64,000 nucleotides of DNA from Clarireedia homoeocarpa (Eukaryota; Ascomycota; Leotiomycetes; Helotiales; Rutstroemiaceae): NCBI GenBank assembly GCA_001465935.1, contig LNKV01000043.1, forward strand, positions 1-64,000, read 5' to 3'. Positions 1 through 11,140 of the stretch are shown piece by piece (position 1 is the first letter of the stretch; each line of letters starts with the position of its first letter). The notes beneath the pieces are model-generated. The model made no database searches. It worked only from the letters and a program-made list of their open reading frames with translations, and had not been told where the DNA came from. The translations under genes and the position numbers were made by a program.

Positions 1-235
1 AGTATTTGCTGCTTAGAACCGTCCTGCTAGTGATAGTGAACCGTCCTGCTAGTGATAGTGAACCGTCCTGCTAGTGATAGTCCTTCAGTACCTGCTGTTT
101 AGGACCGTCCTGCTAGTGATAGTGAACCGTCCTGCTAGTGACAGTGAACCGTCCTGCTAGTGACAGTGAACCGTCCTGCTAGTGACAGTGAGCCGTCCTG
201 CTAGTGACAGTCCTTCAGTGTCTGCTGCTAAGAAC
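1..235. repeat. Higher-order minisatellite with 22-nt units
   Basis: Eight copies of a 22-nt unit with the core CCGTCCTGCTAGTGA begin at 19, 41, 63, then 105, 127, 149, 171 and 193. The two blocks are separated and bounded by an 18-nt spacer seen three times (1-18, 87-104, 217-234), each a variant of AGTACCTGCTGTTTAGGA. TCCTTC precedes the second and third spacers. Units in the left block carry GATAG and later ones GACAG, so mutations have spread by block. The array starts with a spacer at base 1, so it probably continues beyond the window. No coding role is visible. Confidence 0.9.
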
Positions 236-419
236 AATTCTAATACAATTCATATATTAGCTTTTGTTGATCACTTCTACGCTTTATTTTATCTGAGAGT
301 CAAGGCTGCTCTATAGCCTGGGTGGGTGGGAATCACACGTAAAGTGTGGGCTAGCATTGTTTTCAATACAATTATTCTTTATCTACGTTTATCGCTAATT
401 ATAGTTATAGGAGCAAATT
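236..419 (+). promoter_or_regulatory. Probable 5' region of the 532-residue gene
   Basis: AT-rich sequence between the minisatellite and the first ATG. It includes a run around 361-400 with several TTTATC/AATTATAG-like stretches but no clear TATA box. Assignment as promoter or leader rests only on position. Confidence 0.35.
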
Positions 420-2018
420 ATGTCGGATCTGACTGAGATTCTGATTGAGAAGCTTCAACTACAACGTCTCCTCTGCGAGAGAGTATTTATAAAATGGGAA
501 GATCAATCAGGCGAATCTTGCACATTAGGTTCTCGCACGGAAATCAATAAGAAGGATCTCAAATTTCTGATGGCTGCGTACTGTGATAAAGAAGGATATA
601 TTCATATTCACTTTTCCCTCAAAGTGTCTATTGTGCGGGATGGCAAGAAGTATGAAACGGAGATGTTGTTGGTTGTTCCTCCAGATGCCGATTTCTCAAA
701 AGCCCTTACACCTTGTTCAATATCGACTATCGATGATTTATCTCGCCTTGACGCTTCTGCTGTTCACGATGCCGGAATCAGCGACTCAGTACATATTATA
801 TATATACCATTCGATTTAATTACAGAGGGATTCGTTGTTAGGAAGACTACTTCGGCTCTCAAGCCCAAGCCCTGGAATAGGACCTCACGAGAATTGATTC
901 GTCGCTTTGTATCTCTATCCAATACGAAAACCTTCACTGTATATATCACGCCAAACGATTATGCACGGGTCAACCTGAAAGGACTTTACGATCGCTTAAA
1001 CAAGACTTCTACTACTACCAAGACACGCACAAACAATATAAAGGAAATGTATATTCAACAAGACGCTGTATTAGTGGAATGGAGCATACTTGACCCAGAA
1101 CTACCACTACAATATACTGAGAATCCTCAGCCACTCCCGGAAGTACAAGTTTCCCGGTTACCACCAATCATTTTCGAACAGGAAACACTATCAATCAATA
1201 CAATCGAAACAGCGATTGCAGACACACCAGCTCGAATTCCAGCTACTCCAAGCTCTATATCGGTATATGGTATTTTCTCTCCTATCTGTGAAGAGTCGTC
1301 CGATAGTGAAGTGGACTGGGACGATATCGAAGAGACTTGGAGAAATATCGAAGAGGCTTCGAGAAATATCGAAATAGACTTCGATATAGATTCGGATCAG
1401 GAACGTCTTGCTAACTTGAATTTTCGAGACCTAAGTCAGCAATTCAATTCTCAAGAACTCAGTCAGCAATTCAATTGTGATTCAGAAGTTTCAAAGATAC
1501 TTGAGTCGAAGTTTACAGAATGGATGGAAACAGCAGGGCAGATAAACCCAAATATTCACGAACATAAACGTTTGATTACCAAGTTGTTAATACTAGGTAA
1601 TTGCATTCGTACATCTAATTCTGGGGTATTTGATGCTACTATACTCTGGTGTTCTACAATATTTTTCTACGACCCATTCGATTCCGATATAAGTCTAGAG
1701 TTATGGAAGGAGGGAAATTTATGGCTTCTCTCAGACATAGCTCAGCTGATTAAATGGGCTAATAAAGTTCACTATAGCGCCGAGATGAATCCGTTACTGG
1801 TGGATCATTTTCTGAAGCTAGGCGATACTGCTCGTACTATTGCTCTACATCCTGAGTATAGCTATGACAGCTATGAGCGTCAGAAACGTGTTTGTACTAC
1901 TCAAGTAATTATAAAACTTGGCAAGCCGGTCATTAGTATTAGTAGGGAGAACAGTAAGCCTGTTTCTCGAAAACACTTGGGAACTGACAGTAATACGTCT
2001 AAGCGGGTAAAAATATAA
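420..2018 (+). CDS. Unrecognised 532-residue protein
   Basis: Uninterrupted frame with no intron needed. I do not recognise the family. Residues 1-220 look like a folded mixed alpha/beta region. Residues about 225-290 are proline- and threonine-rich. Residues about 295-360 are acidic and repetitive, with two related ETWRNIEE/EASRNIEI segments and two SQQFN segments. Residues about 365-475 form a Trp-rich, probably helical domain. The last 30 residues are basic and end in SKRVKI, which could act as a nuclear localisation signal (inference). It sits between two minisatellites, and codon use looks more A/T-rich than in the housekeeping genes to the right. Both points fit a lineage-specific accessory gene. 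The single long frame and ordered composition argue for a real gene, but its function is unknown. Confidence 0.6.
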   Translation: MSDLTEILIEKLQLQRLLCERVFIKWEDQSGESCTLGSRTEINKKDLKFLMAAYCDKEGYIHIHFSLKVSIVRDGKKYETEMLLVVPPDADFSKALTPCSISTIDDLSRLDASAVHDAGISDSVHIIYIPFDLITEGFVVRKTTSALKPKPWNRTSRELIRRFVSLSNTKTFTVYITPNDYARVNLKGLYDRLNKTSTTTKTRTNNIKEMYIQQDAVLVEWSILDPELPLQYTENPQPLPEVQVSRLPPIIFEQETLSINTIETAIADTPARIPATPSSISVYGIFSPICEESSDSEVDWDDIEETWRNIEEASRNIEIDFDIDSDQERLANLNFRDLSQQFNSQELSQQFNCDSEVSKILESKFTEWMETAGQINPNIHEHKRLITKLLILGNCIRTSNSGVFDATILWCSTIFFYDPFDSDISLELWKEGNLWLLSDIAQLIKWANKVHYSAEMNPLLVDHFLKLGDTARTIALHPEYSYDSYERQKRVCTTQVIIKLGKPVISISRENSKPVSRKHLGTDSNTSKRVKI

Positions 2019-2022
2019 CGTT

Positions 2023-2110
2023 TGCCTTGTGTGCCTTGTGTGCCTCGTGTGCCTCGTGTGCCTCGTGTGCCTCGTGTGCCTCGTGTGCCTCGTATGCCTC
2101 GTATGCCTTT
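2023..2110. repeat. 9-bp minisatellite (GTGCCTCGT)
   Basis: About nine to ten tandem copies of a 9-bp unit, GTGCCTCGT with T/A variants, start four bases after the stop codon of the 532-residue gene. Because the unit is a multiple of three, all frames stay open across it. The minus strand reads as repeating Glu-Ala-His and the plus strand as Cys-Ala-Ser or Val-Pro-Arg. These open frames are therefore not evidence for a protein. Confidence 0.9.
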
Positions 2111-2280
2111 TTTACCTTGTTTACCTTTTTCACCTTGTTTGTCTGCGACTCGCTCGCTCTCGCTGGGCCAACTAGTGGCAACCTATCTAGTTGGGAACAG
2201 TTATCAGGAGAGGTATTACCCCCTCCCCTTTCTTGCATTTGACCTCCTTGAAGGTACCGAAGAACCTGCAATTACATCAA

Positions 2281-2649
2281 ATGATAGCATTAAACCGAGA
2301 GACAGTAATGGCTTCTCACGGCGCACAACTAGCAGACAGTTTGACCGAAGTCGCACTGGCTGTCTCCTCTATAGGGACAGGTAGTACTCGCTTAGTTTAC
2401 GCTTACTCTTCAATATATACTTCCCCATCGGCTTCACACAGTCCTCACTTGATAGTGTGCTCAGGTATTGTCGTCGGTGCGTCGAGGGGAAGCGGCGTAA
2501 CTATTAAGAATGAGCTGTTGCAGGTCGCTTTAGGTTCGCTACTGTATTTAGAGGCTAACTTACAGTTGCTCCTTACAAATTGTGATTTAGTTGATTGGGA
2601 AACGTTTGTTCGACGAATCTCCGACAAAGTGGTGTTCGACCAGGAATAA
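2281..2649 (+). CDS. Unrecognised small ORF (about 122-152 residues)
   Basis: The frame is open from an ATG at 2191, giving 152 residues. The ATG at 2281 (122 residues) is the more likely start because the earlier codons read as low-complexity sequence. The product has an Ala/Ser/Leu-rich stretch with two mildly hydrophobic segments (LIVCSGIVVGAS and LLQVALGSLLYLEANLQLLL) and a charged C-terminus ending in FDQE. No family is recognised. It lies on the same strand just downstream of the 532-residue gene, separated by the 9-bp minisatellite. It could be a separate gene, a 3' exon of that gene, or a decayed paralogue fragment. Transcript data would decide. Confidence 0.35.
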   Translation: MIALNRETVMASHGAQLADSLTEVALAVSSIGTGSTRLVYAYSSIYTSPSASHSPHLIVCSGIVVGASRGSGVTIKNELLQVALGSLLYLEANLQLLLTNCDLVDWETFVRRISDKVVFDQE

Positions 2650-3036
2650 GACAATGATATGTATAGTAAGGAGGTTAAGATTGTTGCTAGGAATAAAAAA
2701 ACATTTCGTGGTATCTAGTCCGAACTATTGTTTGATAAGTTTTAAAGATAACAGAGCAGAACAAGATACAACCAAGAAAGTCAAGAGGCATCATCATAGT
2801 TGAAGTAGCACAAGACACATGAAGTGAGAGAAAATGATTGAAGATCAGAAATGTGTTGATGGATTGATTATCTCATGGACTTGTCAACCATGCCAGAGTA
2901 CCCCCATAGCCTTATGATACAATAAACACCTAAAAACAAAGACCCATTCCCATTGCGCACCGCATCCTCCGACGCATCAGGTCGAGGAAGAAATTTCATA
3001 ATAGACGTAGAACAGAATCGTAACATATACCCCCGC
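2650..3036. other. Intergenic: 3' flanks of unknown ORF and histone H4
   Basis: About 390 bases with no supportable gene. They hold the 3' side of the small unknown ORF and, on the minus strand, the histone H4 3' region. I see no further structured element. Confidence 0.6.
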
Positions 3037-3485
<449 letters not shown>

Positions 3486-4637
3486 GATGAGGATAGGTTA
3501 TTGAAGATTGATGCTTGGGGAAGAGGGATTGATAGTTGTTTATTAAGAGGTAAAATGGAGGAATTGTGGGTTGGATACTATGATAGATTTGTAAGGGTTG
3601 GAAGAAGTCGAGTTCTTATCAACAAATCTTTCGACGCGCCACGGTCCTTCCGCAGCACCGCATCACCGCACTAATACTAAATGGAATTAATCGGCCACAA
3701 TCCCTGAACCCGCATTAAATCTTAAATTTTGGTAACTGCGCGGAGAGAACCTCAGGTTGAGAAATATACTCTACAAGCACAAGCACAGTACTTTGTACAG
3801 TACATATATATATACATATATATATATATACATACATACATACATATATATATATATACATATATACATACATACATACATACATACATACCACTCACTG
3901 TACGACTGTACAATGTTGGCAATTCGTTTGGGCAATTCGTTTGAGCAAGACTGGTGAGCAAGACTGGTGAAATCTGTTAGGTTGGCTATTTCTATCGAGC
4001 ATCTGCAGTCTGCTTGAAAGGGCACCATTTACATGAGAAACAAACTATACTACCTACAGTAGGAGTGGCTTATCCACTGGGTACAGTTTAGACAGCTTTT
4101 ACGAAGCTAATAAGTTGGGATTCTTGAGGATATACAAGTCCTCCCTTGTTGCTTGCTGGACTTCCCCAGATTCGAGATTCGATTGTACTTCCGTGCGATT
4201 GTTTATGGAAATCTATCTGCAGATATCCTTGTTCGCATAAGTTATCCTTATCCGCGACTGGCTTTATTTACTAGCATTTTCGAAAAGTGATAAAGCTGAA
4301 TTCTTATTGGATGTTTTATTTCTCGAGAATCCGAAATCCGGCAACTTCTACCTTTTCCCTCTTTTCGCCTTTCAATCCACTTTTATTTCTCCTTCCCAAG
4401 CTCGCGAAAAAAAGACAACAAAACACCTGCGCTAAACCCAAACGACTTTGTGACTCTTGAGTTTCCCGCACAGCCCAAAAATCGGATCACTTACTAGCGC
4501 ACTTTCGCGTATAATAATCGTTCTTCGCCCACTTCTTACTTCCTTCATTCTACATCATACAACAACATCCACTTTCCATTTTCCATCATCAAATACATCA
4601 ATCAGTACAACCATATCATCTCTGCGAATCATCAACA
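3486..4637. promoter_or_regulatory. Shared divergent H4/H3 promoter region
   Basis: This 1.15-kb spacer separates the start codons of H4 (minus) and H3 (plus). A long TA/CATA microsatellite lies at 3801-3890. An inverted CCAAT box (ATTGG) lies at 4316-4320 on the H3 side. The 300 bases before the H3 ATG are C/T-rich with a CAACAATGG start context. That histone genes use such shared regions is family knowledge; the individual elements are not proven here. Confidence 0.6.
3801..3890. repeat. TA/CATA microsatellite in the histone promoter
   Basis: About 90 bases made almost only of TATATA and CATA units, interrupted once. It lies about 315 bases from the H4 start and 750 from the H3 start. It is very A/T-rich, so it is likely flexible and length-variable. 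Confidence 0.9.
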
Positions 4638-5269
<632 letters not shown>

Positions 5270-6559
5270 ATTGTTTTTTCTTCTTCTTTCATGACCTCGA
5301 TGTCTTCAGCATGGCAGACCTTTCGGGCTCGGTCACCGGTCTTCTAGACGCGCTGACCAGGTGGTTTGGATGACATTCTGGGATGGGCTCGGGTGGATGA
5401 ATAATGCTTTGGGGGGAATTTCTTAGGGTTTACGGCATGGAGTTCATTTTCATCACAGGGAAACTTGCTTTTACAGGATGTACATTATTCAGCTAGCGAT
5501 GGGGCGCTGAGCTAATGACCAAAGATGGGAATTGCGTTGAGAACAATATCTGCCTTTCTATGCATGTGACTGCCTAGGTTTTTAGATCGTGACCATTTCT
5601 CCATTCATTGTACACTCGGTGAGCAGGCGCGGAATCTGCTCATCCCACCGACTTATTTATTATAACTGATGCACCGATGTCTTCGACCTGTCCTGCATTT
5701 TTGTGACATTTGTTTCGTCATGCGCCTATGCAACAGCACTTGAAGTGTTCGTGATATTTAGAGAGACTGTTGGTAAGGGCTTCACTCCCGCATAAGCCCT
5801 ATACTACTATGAGTCAATTTCTTGCGATGTTACCTAGAAGGTTTTCAGTCCCCGCGACATTGTGTAAGATATCCCCTCATGTCCACACGCCCTCAAGGCT
5901 TCTAAGCCATATTGCTTGGAGACACCTGTTCCCAACAATACGACATGCAATTTTTGCTACCTTCCTAGGAAACTTCACCATAGAGCATGGCAATGTCTTG
6001 AGGCAAAAGGACTGGAACTGAATCGTTGTTTTGAGTTCCGGGACTGCCTGAAAAATGCATCATTTGCGTGCTTATGGTTAGAGTGGACCTCGCTGTGATA
6101 CAGGACAATAGAGTGCACTGCTGCGTAATTGTATATCGTAGGAGTTTCGCCGGTGGCCATGGTGACTTCTCCGAATAACTGCTTCCCTCAATTGATAATT
6201 TCTGCTCAGCTGTGCAAAAACTACCGCCTAGGCCTTCGTTCGCTTCAAGATTTTCCTAGCCGCAACTGAAGTGGCAGAAATCGGATAATGTTAAGACACG
6301 AATATATGCTAGAATACGGTTCCAGGACAAAGACGAGGCTCGTATACGTGTATTGCCCACGGCTTTTCGTTTTCGGGCCCTCTTTGAAGTGCTCGGAAAG
6401 CCAACTTGTTTGCCTTGTGGACAGAAGAAGCTCGGTGCACCTTCTACTGCTGCTTTTACATTCTTTATTTGAGTAAAGCTTCACTACCACCTCAACTTTC
6501 ACCACACGAAATCAACAAGCAACGAAACATCAACGGCAGCGAAGGTACTGCCTTTCAAG
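5270..6559. other. Intergenic between histone H3 and RAD3
   Basis: About 1.3 kb without a supportable gene; the open frames here are short and unlike known proteins. The first 200-300 bases are likely the H3 3' UTR. The last 100 bases are A/C-rich and form the likely RAD3 leader (GCGAAGG...TTTCAAGATG). No repeat stands out. Confidence 0.6.
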
Positions 6560-9431
6560 ATGAAATTCAATATTGAGTATGGCATCGGATTGTTAATAGA
6601 GCAGATTGGCGGCAACTGACAGAGGAATTAGTGATTTGCCTGTTCTCTTTCCATATCCTAGAATATACCCAGGTAGGCAGTCGCCGGATTGAGTACCTTA
6701 AAGTTACATATTCTAACGGAAGCTGTAGAACAATATGCGTATGCCATCACCTCCTGTATTTCTGGCTAGATCAACTAACGTATGATATGGATGAAGCTAT
6801 ATGTGCGATCTCAAACGTATTTGCCCCCTTGCTATTTGAACGGGTGACGAAGATGCTGACCAGAATCACTAGGTACGCTCGATGCAGGCGGACATTGCGT
6901 ACTGGAGATGCCCTCTGGGACTGGCAAAACCATCTCACTGCTATCTTTGATCGTCGCCTATCAACAGTATTATCCGGAGCATCGCAAGCTGATTTATTGT
7001 TCACGTGACTATCACCACATCCTTTAGAGAATGTGTTTTCTAACGGGAATCCAGGTACGATGTCTGAGATTGAGAAAGCGCTCGCGGAATTGAAGGCTTT
7101 GATGAAGTACCGGGCGGAGCAACTTGGGCATACAGAAGAGTTTCGTGGCCTCGGTCTGACTAGTCGGAAAAACTTGTGTCTTCACCCATCAGTCAAAAGA
7201 GAGAAGAGTGGCGCAGTTGTTGATGCACGATGTCGGAGCTTGACCGCTGGCTTTGTAAAAGAGAAAAAGGAGCGCGGCGAAGATGTGCCTGTTTGCATAT
7301 ATCACGATGTATGTTGCCACTCGTGGGATTGATAAGCTCGTGTATTTTAACACCACCAGAATCTGGATCTTCTCGAACCACATAATCTAATTCCGAACGG
7401 AGTCTGGACTTTAGACGGAATTATGAGATATGGAGAGGAGCATAAGCAGTGCCCTTACTTCACTTCGAGACGAATGGTAAGTGATTCCGGAAAGCTATGC
7501 CCAGATATTAACATGGTCAGATGTCTTTCTGCAATGTGATTATCTATTCATATCACTACTTGCTCGACCCCAAAATTGCCGAGCGAGTCTCAAAGGAACT
7601 ATCCAAAGACTGCATAGTAGTCTTCGATGAAGCTCACAACATTGACAATGTTTGCATAGAGTCATTAAGTACTGACATTACAGACGACTCCCTAAGGAAA
7701 GCAACTCGCGGGGCACAAAATCTTGAGAACAGAATTTCAGATTTGAGGGACAGCGATTCTGAGAAGCTAAAAGATGAATACGCAAAGCTAGTAGAAGGAC
7801 TGCGGGATGCCGATGAAGCTCGAGACGAGGATGCATTTATGTCAAATCCTGGTTCGTTTGCACATTCTTCGCCAGAGAAGTATCTCTTCCACTGAAACAT
7901 ATCTAGCTCTACCCGATGATCTCCTCAAGGAGGCGGTTCCTGGCAATATTAGAAGAGCCGAACATTTTGTTGCGTTTCTGAAACGGTTTATTGAATATCT
8001 TAAGGTATGTGGTTCTGAGTGAACCTTGACTGCCCAAGCTGATCTTAAAAGACAAGGATGAAAGTTCGACAAGTCATATCAGAGACTCCTGCCTCATTTC
8101 TCGCCCATCTAAAGGAGTATACATTCATCGAAAAGAAACCACTACGATTCTGCGCCGAACGTCTCACATCGCTTGTACGAACATTGGAGCTCACGAATAT
8201 CGAAGACTATCAGCCATTGCAAGAAGTAGCGACATTTGCTACGCTCGTGGCTACCTATGAGAAAGGTTTCCTACTTATCCTCGAACCCTACGAGACTGAC
8301 ACGGCCGAGGTCCCCAATCCGGTCCTCCACTTCACCTGTCTCGATGCTGCGATAGCGATCAAACCTGTCTTTGAGCGATTTAGCTCTGTGATTATTACAT
8401 CTGGAACCATTTCTCCTCTTGAAATGTACCCAAAAATGCTAAACTTCGACTGTGTCGTCCAGGAATCTTATCCCATGACCCTTGCACGCCGTTCATTTTT
8501 ACCTATGATTGTTACTCGGGGATCGGATCAAGTGGCAATATCGTCCGGCTTCAAGGTCCGTAATGAGCCTTCGGTCGTTCGAAATTACGGAAATCTTTTG
8601 ACAGAGATGTCAAAGTTAACACCCGATGGTATGGTCGTGTTCTTTCCCTCATATTTATACATGGAGTCAATCATCAGCATGTGGCAGGGCATGGGCATAT
8701 TAGATGAAGTATGGAAGTATAAATTGATTCTGGTTGAAACGCCTGATGCTCAAGAGACATCATTAGCGTTAGAGACATACCGCACAGCTTGCTGCAATGG
8801 TCGTGGAGCTATTCTTCTTTGTGTTGCTCGTGGGAAAGTTAGTGAAGGTATCGATTTCGACCATCAGTATGGACGTACTGTCTTGTGTATTGGTGTACCA
8901 TTCCAGTACACCGAATCTCGAATTTTGAAGGCACGACTAGAATTTCTGAGAGAGACATACCGTATTCGAGAGAATGACTTCTTATCCTTTGACGCCATGA
9001 GACATGCAGCTCAATGTCTAGGTCGTGTGCTTCGAGGGAAAGATGACTACGGAATCATGGTGTTGGCGGATCGGCGGTTCTTGAAAAAGCGGAATCAGCT
9101 ACCAAAATGGATCAATCAAGCTTTGCTCGAGAGTGAGGTGAATCTGAGTACAGATATGGCAGTAGGAACAGCGAAGAAGTTTTTGCGAAATATGGCTCAG
9201 CCGTTCAAGGCACAAGAGCAGGAAGGTGTTAGCATATGGAGTATACAAGACCTTGAAAAATTCAAGGAGAAGCAGGAAGAAGAGGCGATCAGAGCGTTGC
9301 GAGAGGGAGGACGACAGGGAGATCCAATGGATGGTATTAGAAACGGCAACGAGGGAGCGGTGGTGAGGGATGACGAGGATGGGTTTGATGACGATGAATT
9401 GGAGGCATCGATGATGCAAATTGATGCATGA
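6560..9431 (+). CDS. RAD3: TFIIH/nucleotide-excision-repair helicase Rad3 (XPD)
   Basis: 5'-3' DNA helicase subunit of TFIIH; it opens damaged DNA in nucleotide excision repair and supports Pol II initiation. Ten exons: 6560-6576, 6632-6672, 6729-6738, 6797-6816, 6873-7004, 7055-7308, 7360-7476, 7521-7851, 7907-8004 and 8052-9431 (2400 nt, 799 residues; the family is about 760-800). Walker A is PSGTGKT with Lys48, and the DEAH box is at 233-236. The four Fe-S cluster cysteines are Cys115, Cys133, Cys154 and Cys189. Motif VI is QCLGRVLRGK at about 661-670. The C-terminal 60 residues are acidic. The first five exons are tiny (17, 41, 10, 20 and 132 nt). All joins restore the conserved family reading frame, so I trust them despite the short exons. 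Confidence 0.96.
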
Positions 9432-9622
9432 AAAGACAAAAAAAAAAAAATGGTAGTTCAGTGGGGGCGGCAAAAGAATATCATCAGATTGTAACATCAT
9501 TAGGTAGTGGCTTCGTGGCAACACAAGTAAATAAAATTGGCTGGTAGGGTGTATCACATTTGTCTCTCTGCTATCAAAATCTACGGCGTAGTTGCCACCA
9601 GACTCCGCATTTTACTTTTCAT

Positions 9623-11140
9623 CTACTTCATACTCTTGGCAAGGGTCCAAAAGTTATCCATCTTGGCCCTTGTTAGAGCATCTCGAGCTGCACTATCTGT
9701 TTCACAAACCTTGCTCTGCCACTTTCTGAAGGCTCGGGATTTCTCCTCTCCCTCAAATACCAGAACGCACTTATTTAGTGTCATGTCCTTCAGCTCTCCT
9801 TTCTCATCCTCCGCCTTCAACCAATCTTGTAGTGCCTCTGCCTTTGTACCTTCCTTGATTCGGGTTGGCGAGTTCTGGGTCCAGTCGATTCTTTGAAGCA
9901 TCAACTTTCGGTATTGCCTAATACTGTGCTCACCACCCTCTACTATTACTAGATTGAACCTTGGGTGCAGTATGCAAATGCCCGTGAGAGCATGCTGTTC
10001 TGCATTCTTTGCAATTTTGAACCTGTGACTACCATTCGCGAGGTTATCAATCTTGAATACCATAAGATGGATTCCTTTCGCCGCGTCCTTCTCCTGATTG
10101 GCAGCTAATTTCTCGTGTCGTTGTTCCTTGGTCAATTTTCGGTCTTCATTCATTTCGACATGTTTCTGGTATCGATCGGCGATTTCTCTGTTAACACGCG
10201 CTTCTACTGCAGTAGGATCTTTAACAGCTTCTTCTCCCAATACCCGCATGAGGTTGCCTTTCTTAACTTTTGGTGGAGGTGCTGGCTCCAGTCCCAATCT
10301 GATCTTGGCCTGTTGTTCTTTCAATTCGGCCATTCGGCGCTGTCGACGCAGTTTGGCTTGTTCCTTCGCCGTCAGGAACATAGGTTTAGGCGCCGGTGCA
10401 TTCTTTTCTTGTGGTGGTTCGAGTAGGACGGGGTGTTGGATATATTCTGTGATGATAGAGTCTGGTGTGCCGATTTTGAGAGTCTTAGGGTCGGAAATCT
10501 TTTCGTAGTTCTTCCCATCTACCAGCCCTTCATCCCACCATTCAATATCCGGTGGTGCTTCTACTAGAAACTTCTTCTCTGTATCAAGGTCCTCATCAAT
10601 ACCAATTTTTCGTGAAGATTCGGCAATACGCTTTTTCATAGCCTCCAGGGCGGCCTGTCTTCGGAGTGCATTGGCTTGTTGTATGTATTTGCCCTTTTGA
10701 TTGAACACTAGCTGCCTAGAATGTCGGGTCTTGGGTGTAGCAGTCTGCCCACCAAGGCTCATATCGAAATAAGGATTGTTTCGGATTTCCTCCATTGACG
10801 GTCCGGATATATTAAGTTGTTTCTTAGGCTTCGCAGCCACTTTCTCCTGCTGAGGACGCGCATTTCCAATGCTCGTTGCGAACTTCGGCGCGACCGACTT
10901 TGAAGGTTTATATTGCCCAAGGTCTTGCAATGCTGGGTGAAGATCCACATTCAGCCCCCCTTTCGCCAGCATAGGATGGAGACCGACATTCAATCCGCCT
11001 TTCGCTTTGCTGCTTCCAACGGCGGCTGCAACTCTTGCTTTCAAAGATGCGAGCTTCTCAGCGGCAGACTCTGGCTTACCAACACGGCTCGAGGAATCAT
11101 GTCGAGGAGCTAGTATTGGCGATGCTTTGCCTCGATCCAT
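9623..11140 (-). CDS. PRP3: U4/U6 snRNP splicing factor Prp3
   Basis: Component of the U4/U6.U5 tri-snRNP; it binds the U4/U6 duplex and is needed for spliceosome assembly in the nucleus. Single exon, 505 residues, with the ATG at 11140. The N-terminal 75 residues are Ala/Lys-rich and contain a 13-residue tandem duplication of KGGLNV-x-LHP-x-L (residues 47-58 and 60-71). The PRP3 core follows: NPYFDMSLGG near 125, then the IEWWDEGLVDGKNY segment near 200, a basic helix rich in RRQRRMAELKEQQ, and the KKGNLMRVLGEEAVKDPT block. The C-terminal region from about 355 (LMVFKIDNLANGSHRFK...GICILHPRFNLVIVEGG) matches the Prp3 C-terminal (DUF1115) domain. It is transcribed divergently from RPA190. Confidence 0.95.
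   Translation of the reverse strand: MDRGKASPILAPRHDSSSRVGKPESAAEKLASLKARVAAAVGSSKAKGGLNVGLHPMLAKGGLNVDLHPALQDLGQYKPSKSVAPKFATSIGNARPQQEKVAAKPKKQLNISGPSMEEIRNNPYFDMSLGGQTATPKTRHSRQLVFNQKGKYIQQANALRRQAALEAMKKRIAESSRKIGIDEDLDTEKKFLVEAPPDIEWWDEGLVDGKNYEKISDPKTLKIGTPDSIITEYIQHPVLLEPPQEKNAPAPKPMFLTAKEQAKLRRQRRMAELKEQQAKIRLGLEPAPPPKVKKGNLMRVLGEEAVKDPTAVEARVNREIADRYQKHVEMNEDRKLTKEQRHEKLAANQEKDAAKGIHLMVFKIDNLANGSHRFKIAKNAEQHALTGICILHPRFNLVIVEGGEHSIRQYRKLMLQRIDWTQNSPTRIKEGTKAEALQDWLKAEDEKGELKDMTLNKCVLVFEGEEKSRAFRKWQSKVCETDSAARDALTRAKMDNFWTLAKSMK

Noticed and set aside
1999..2271. Minus-strand 90-residue frame with repeating Glu-Ala-His
   Set aside because: It is the complement of the 9-bp minisatellite, whose period keeps every frame open; there is no other protein-like content.
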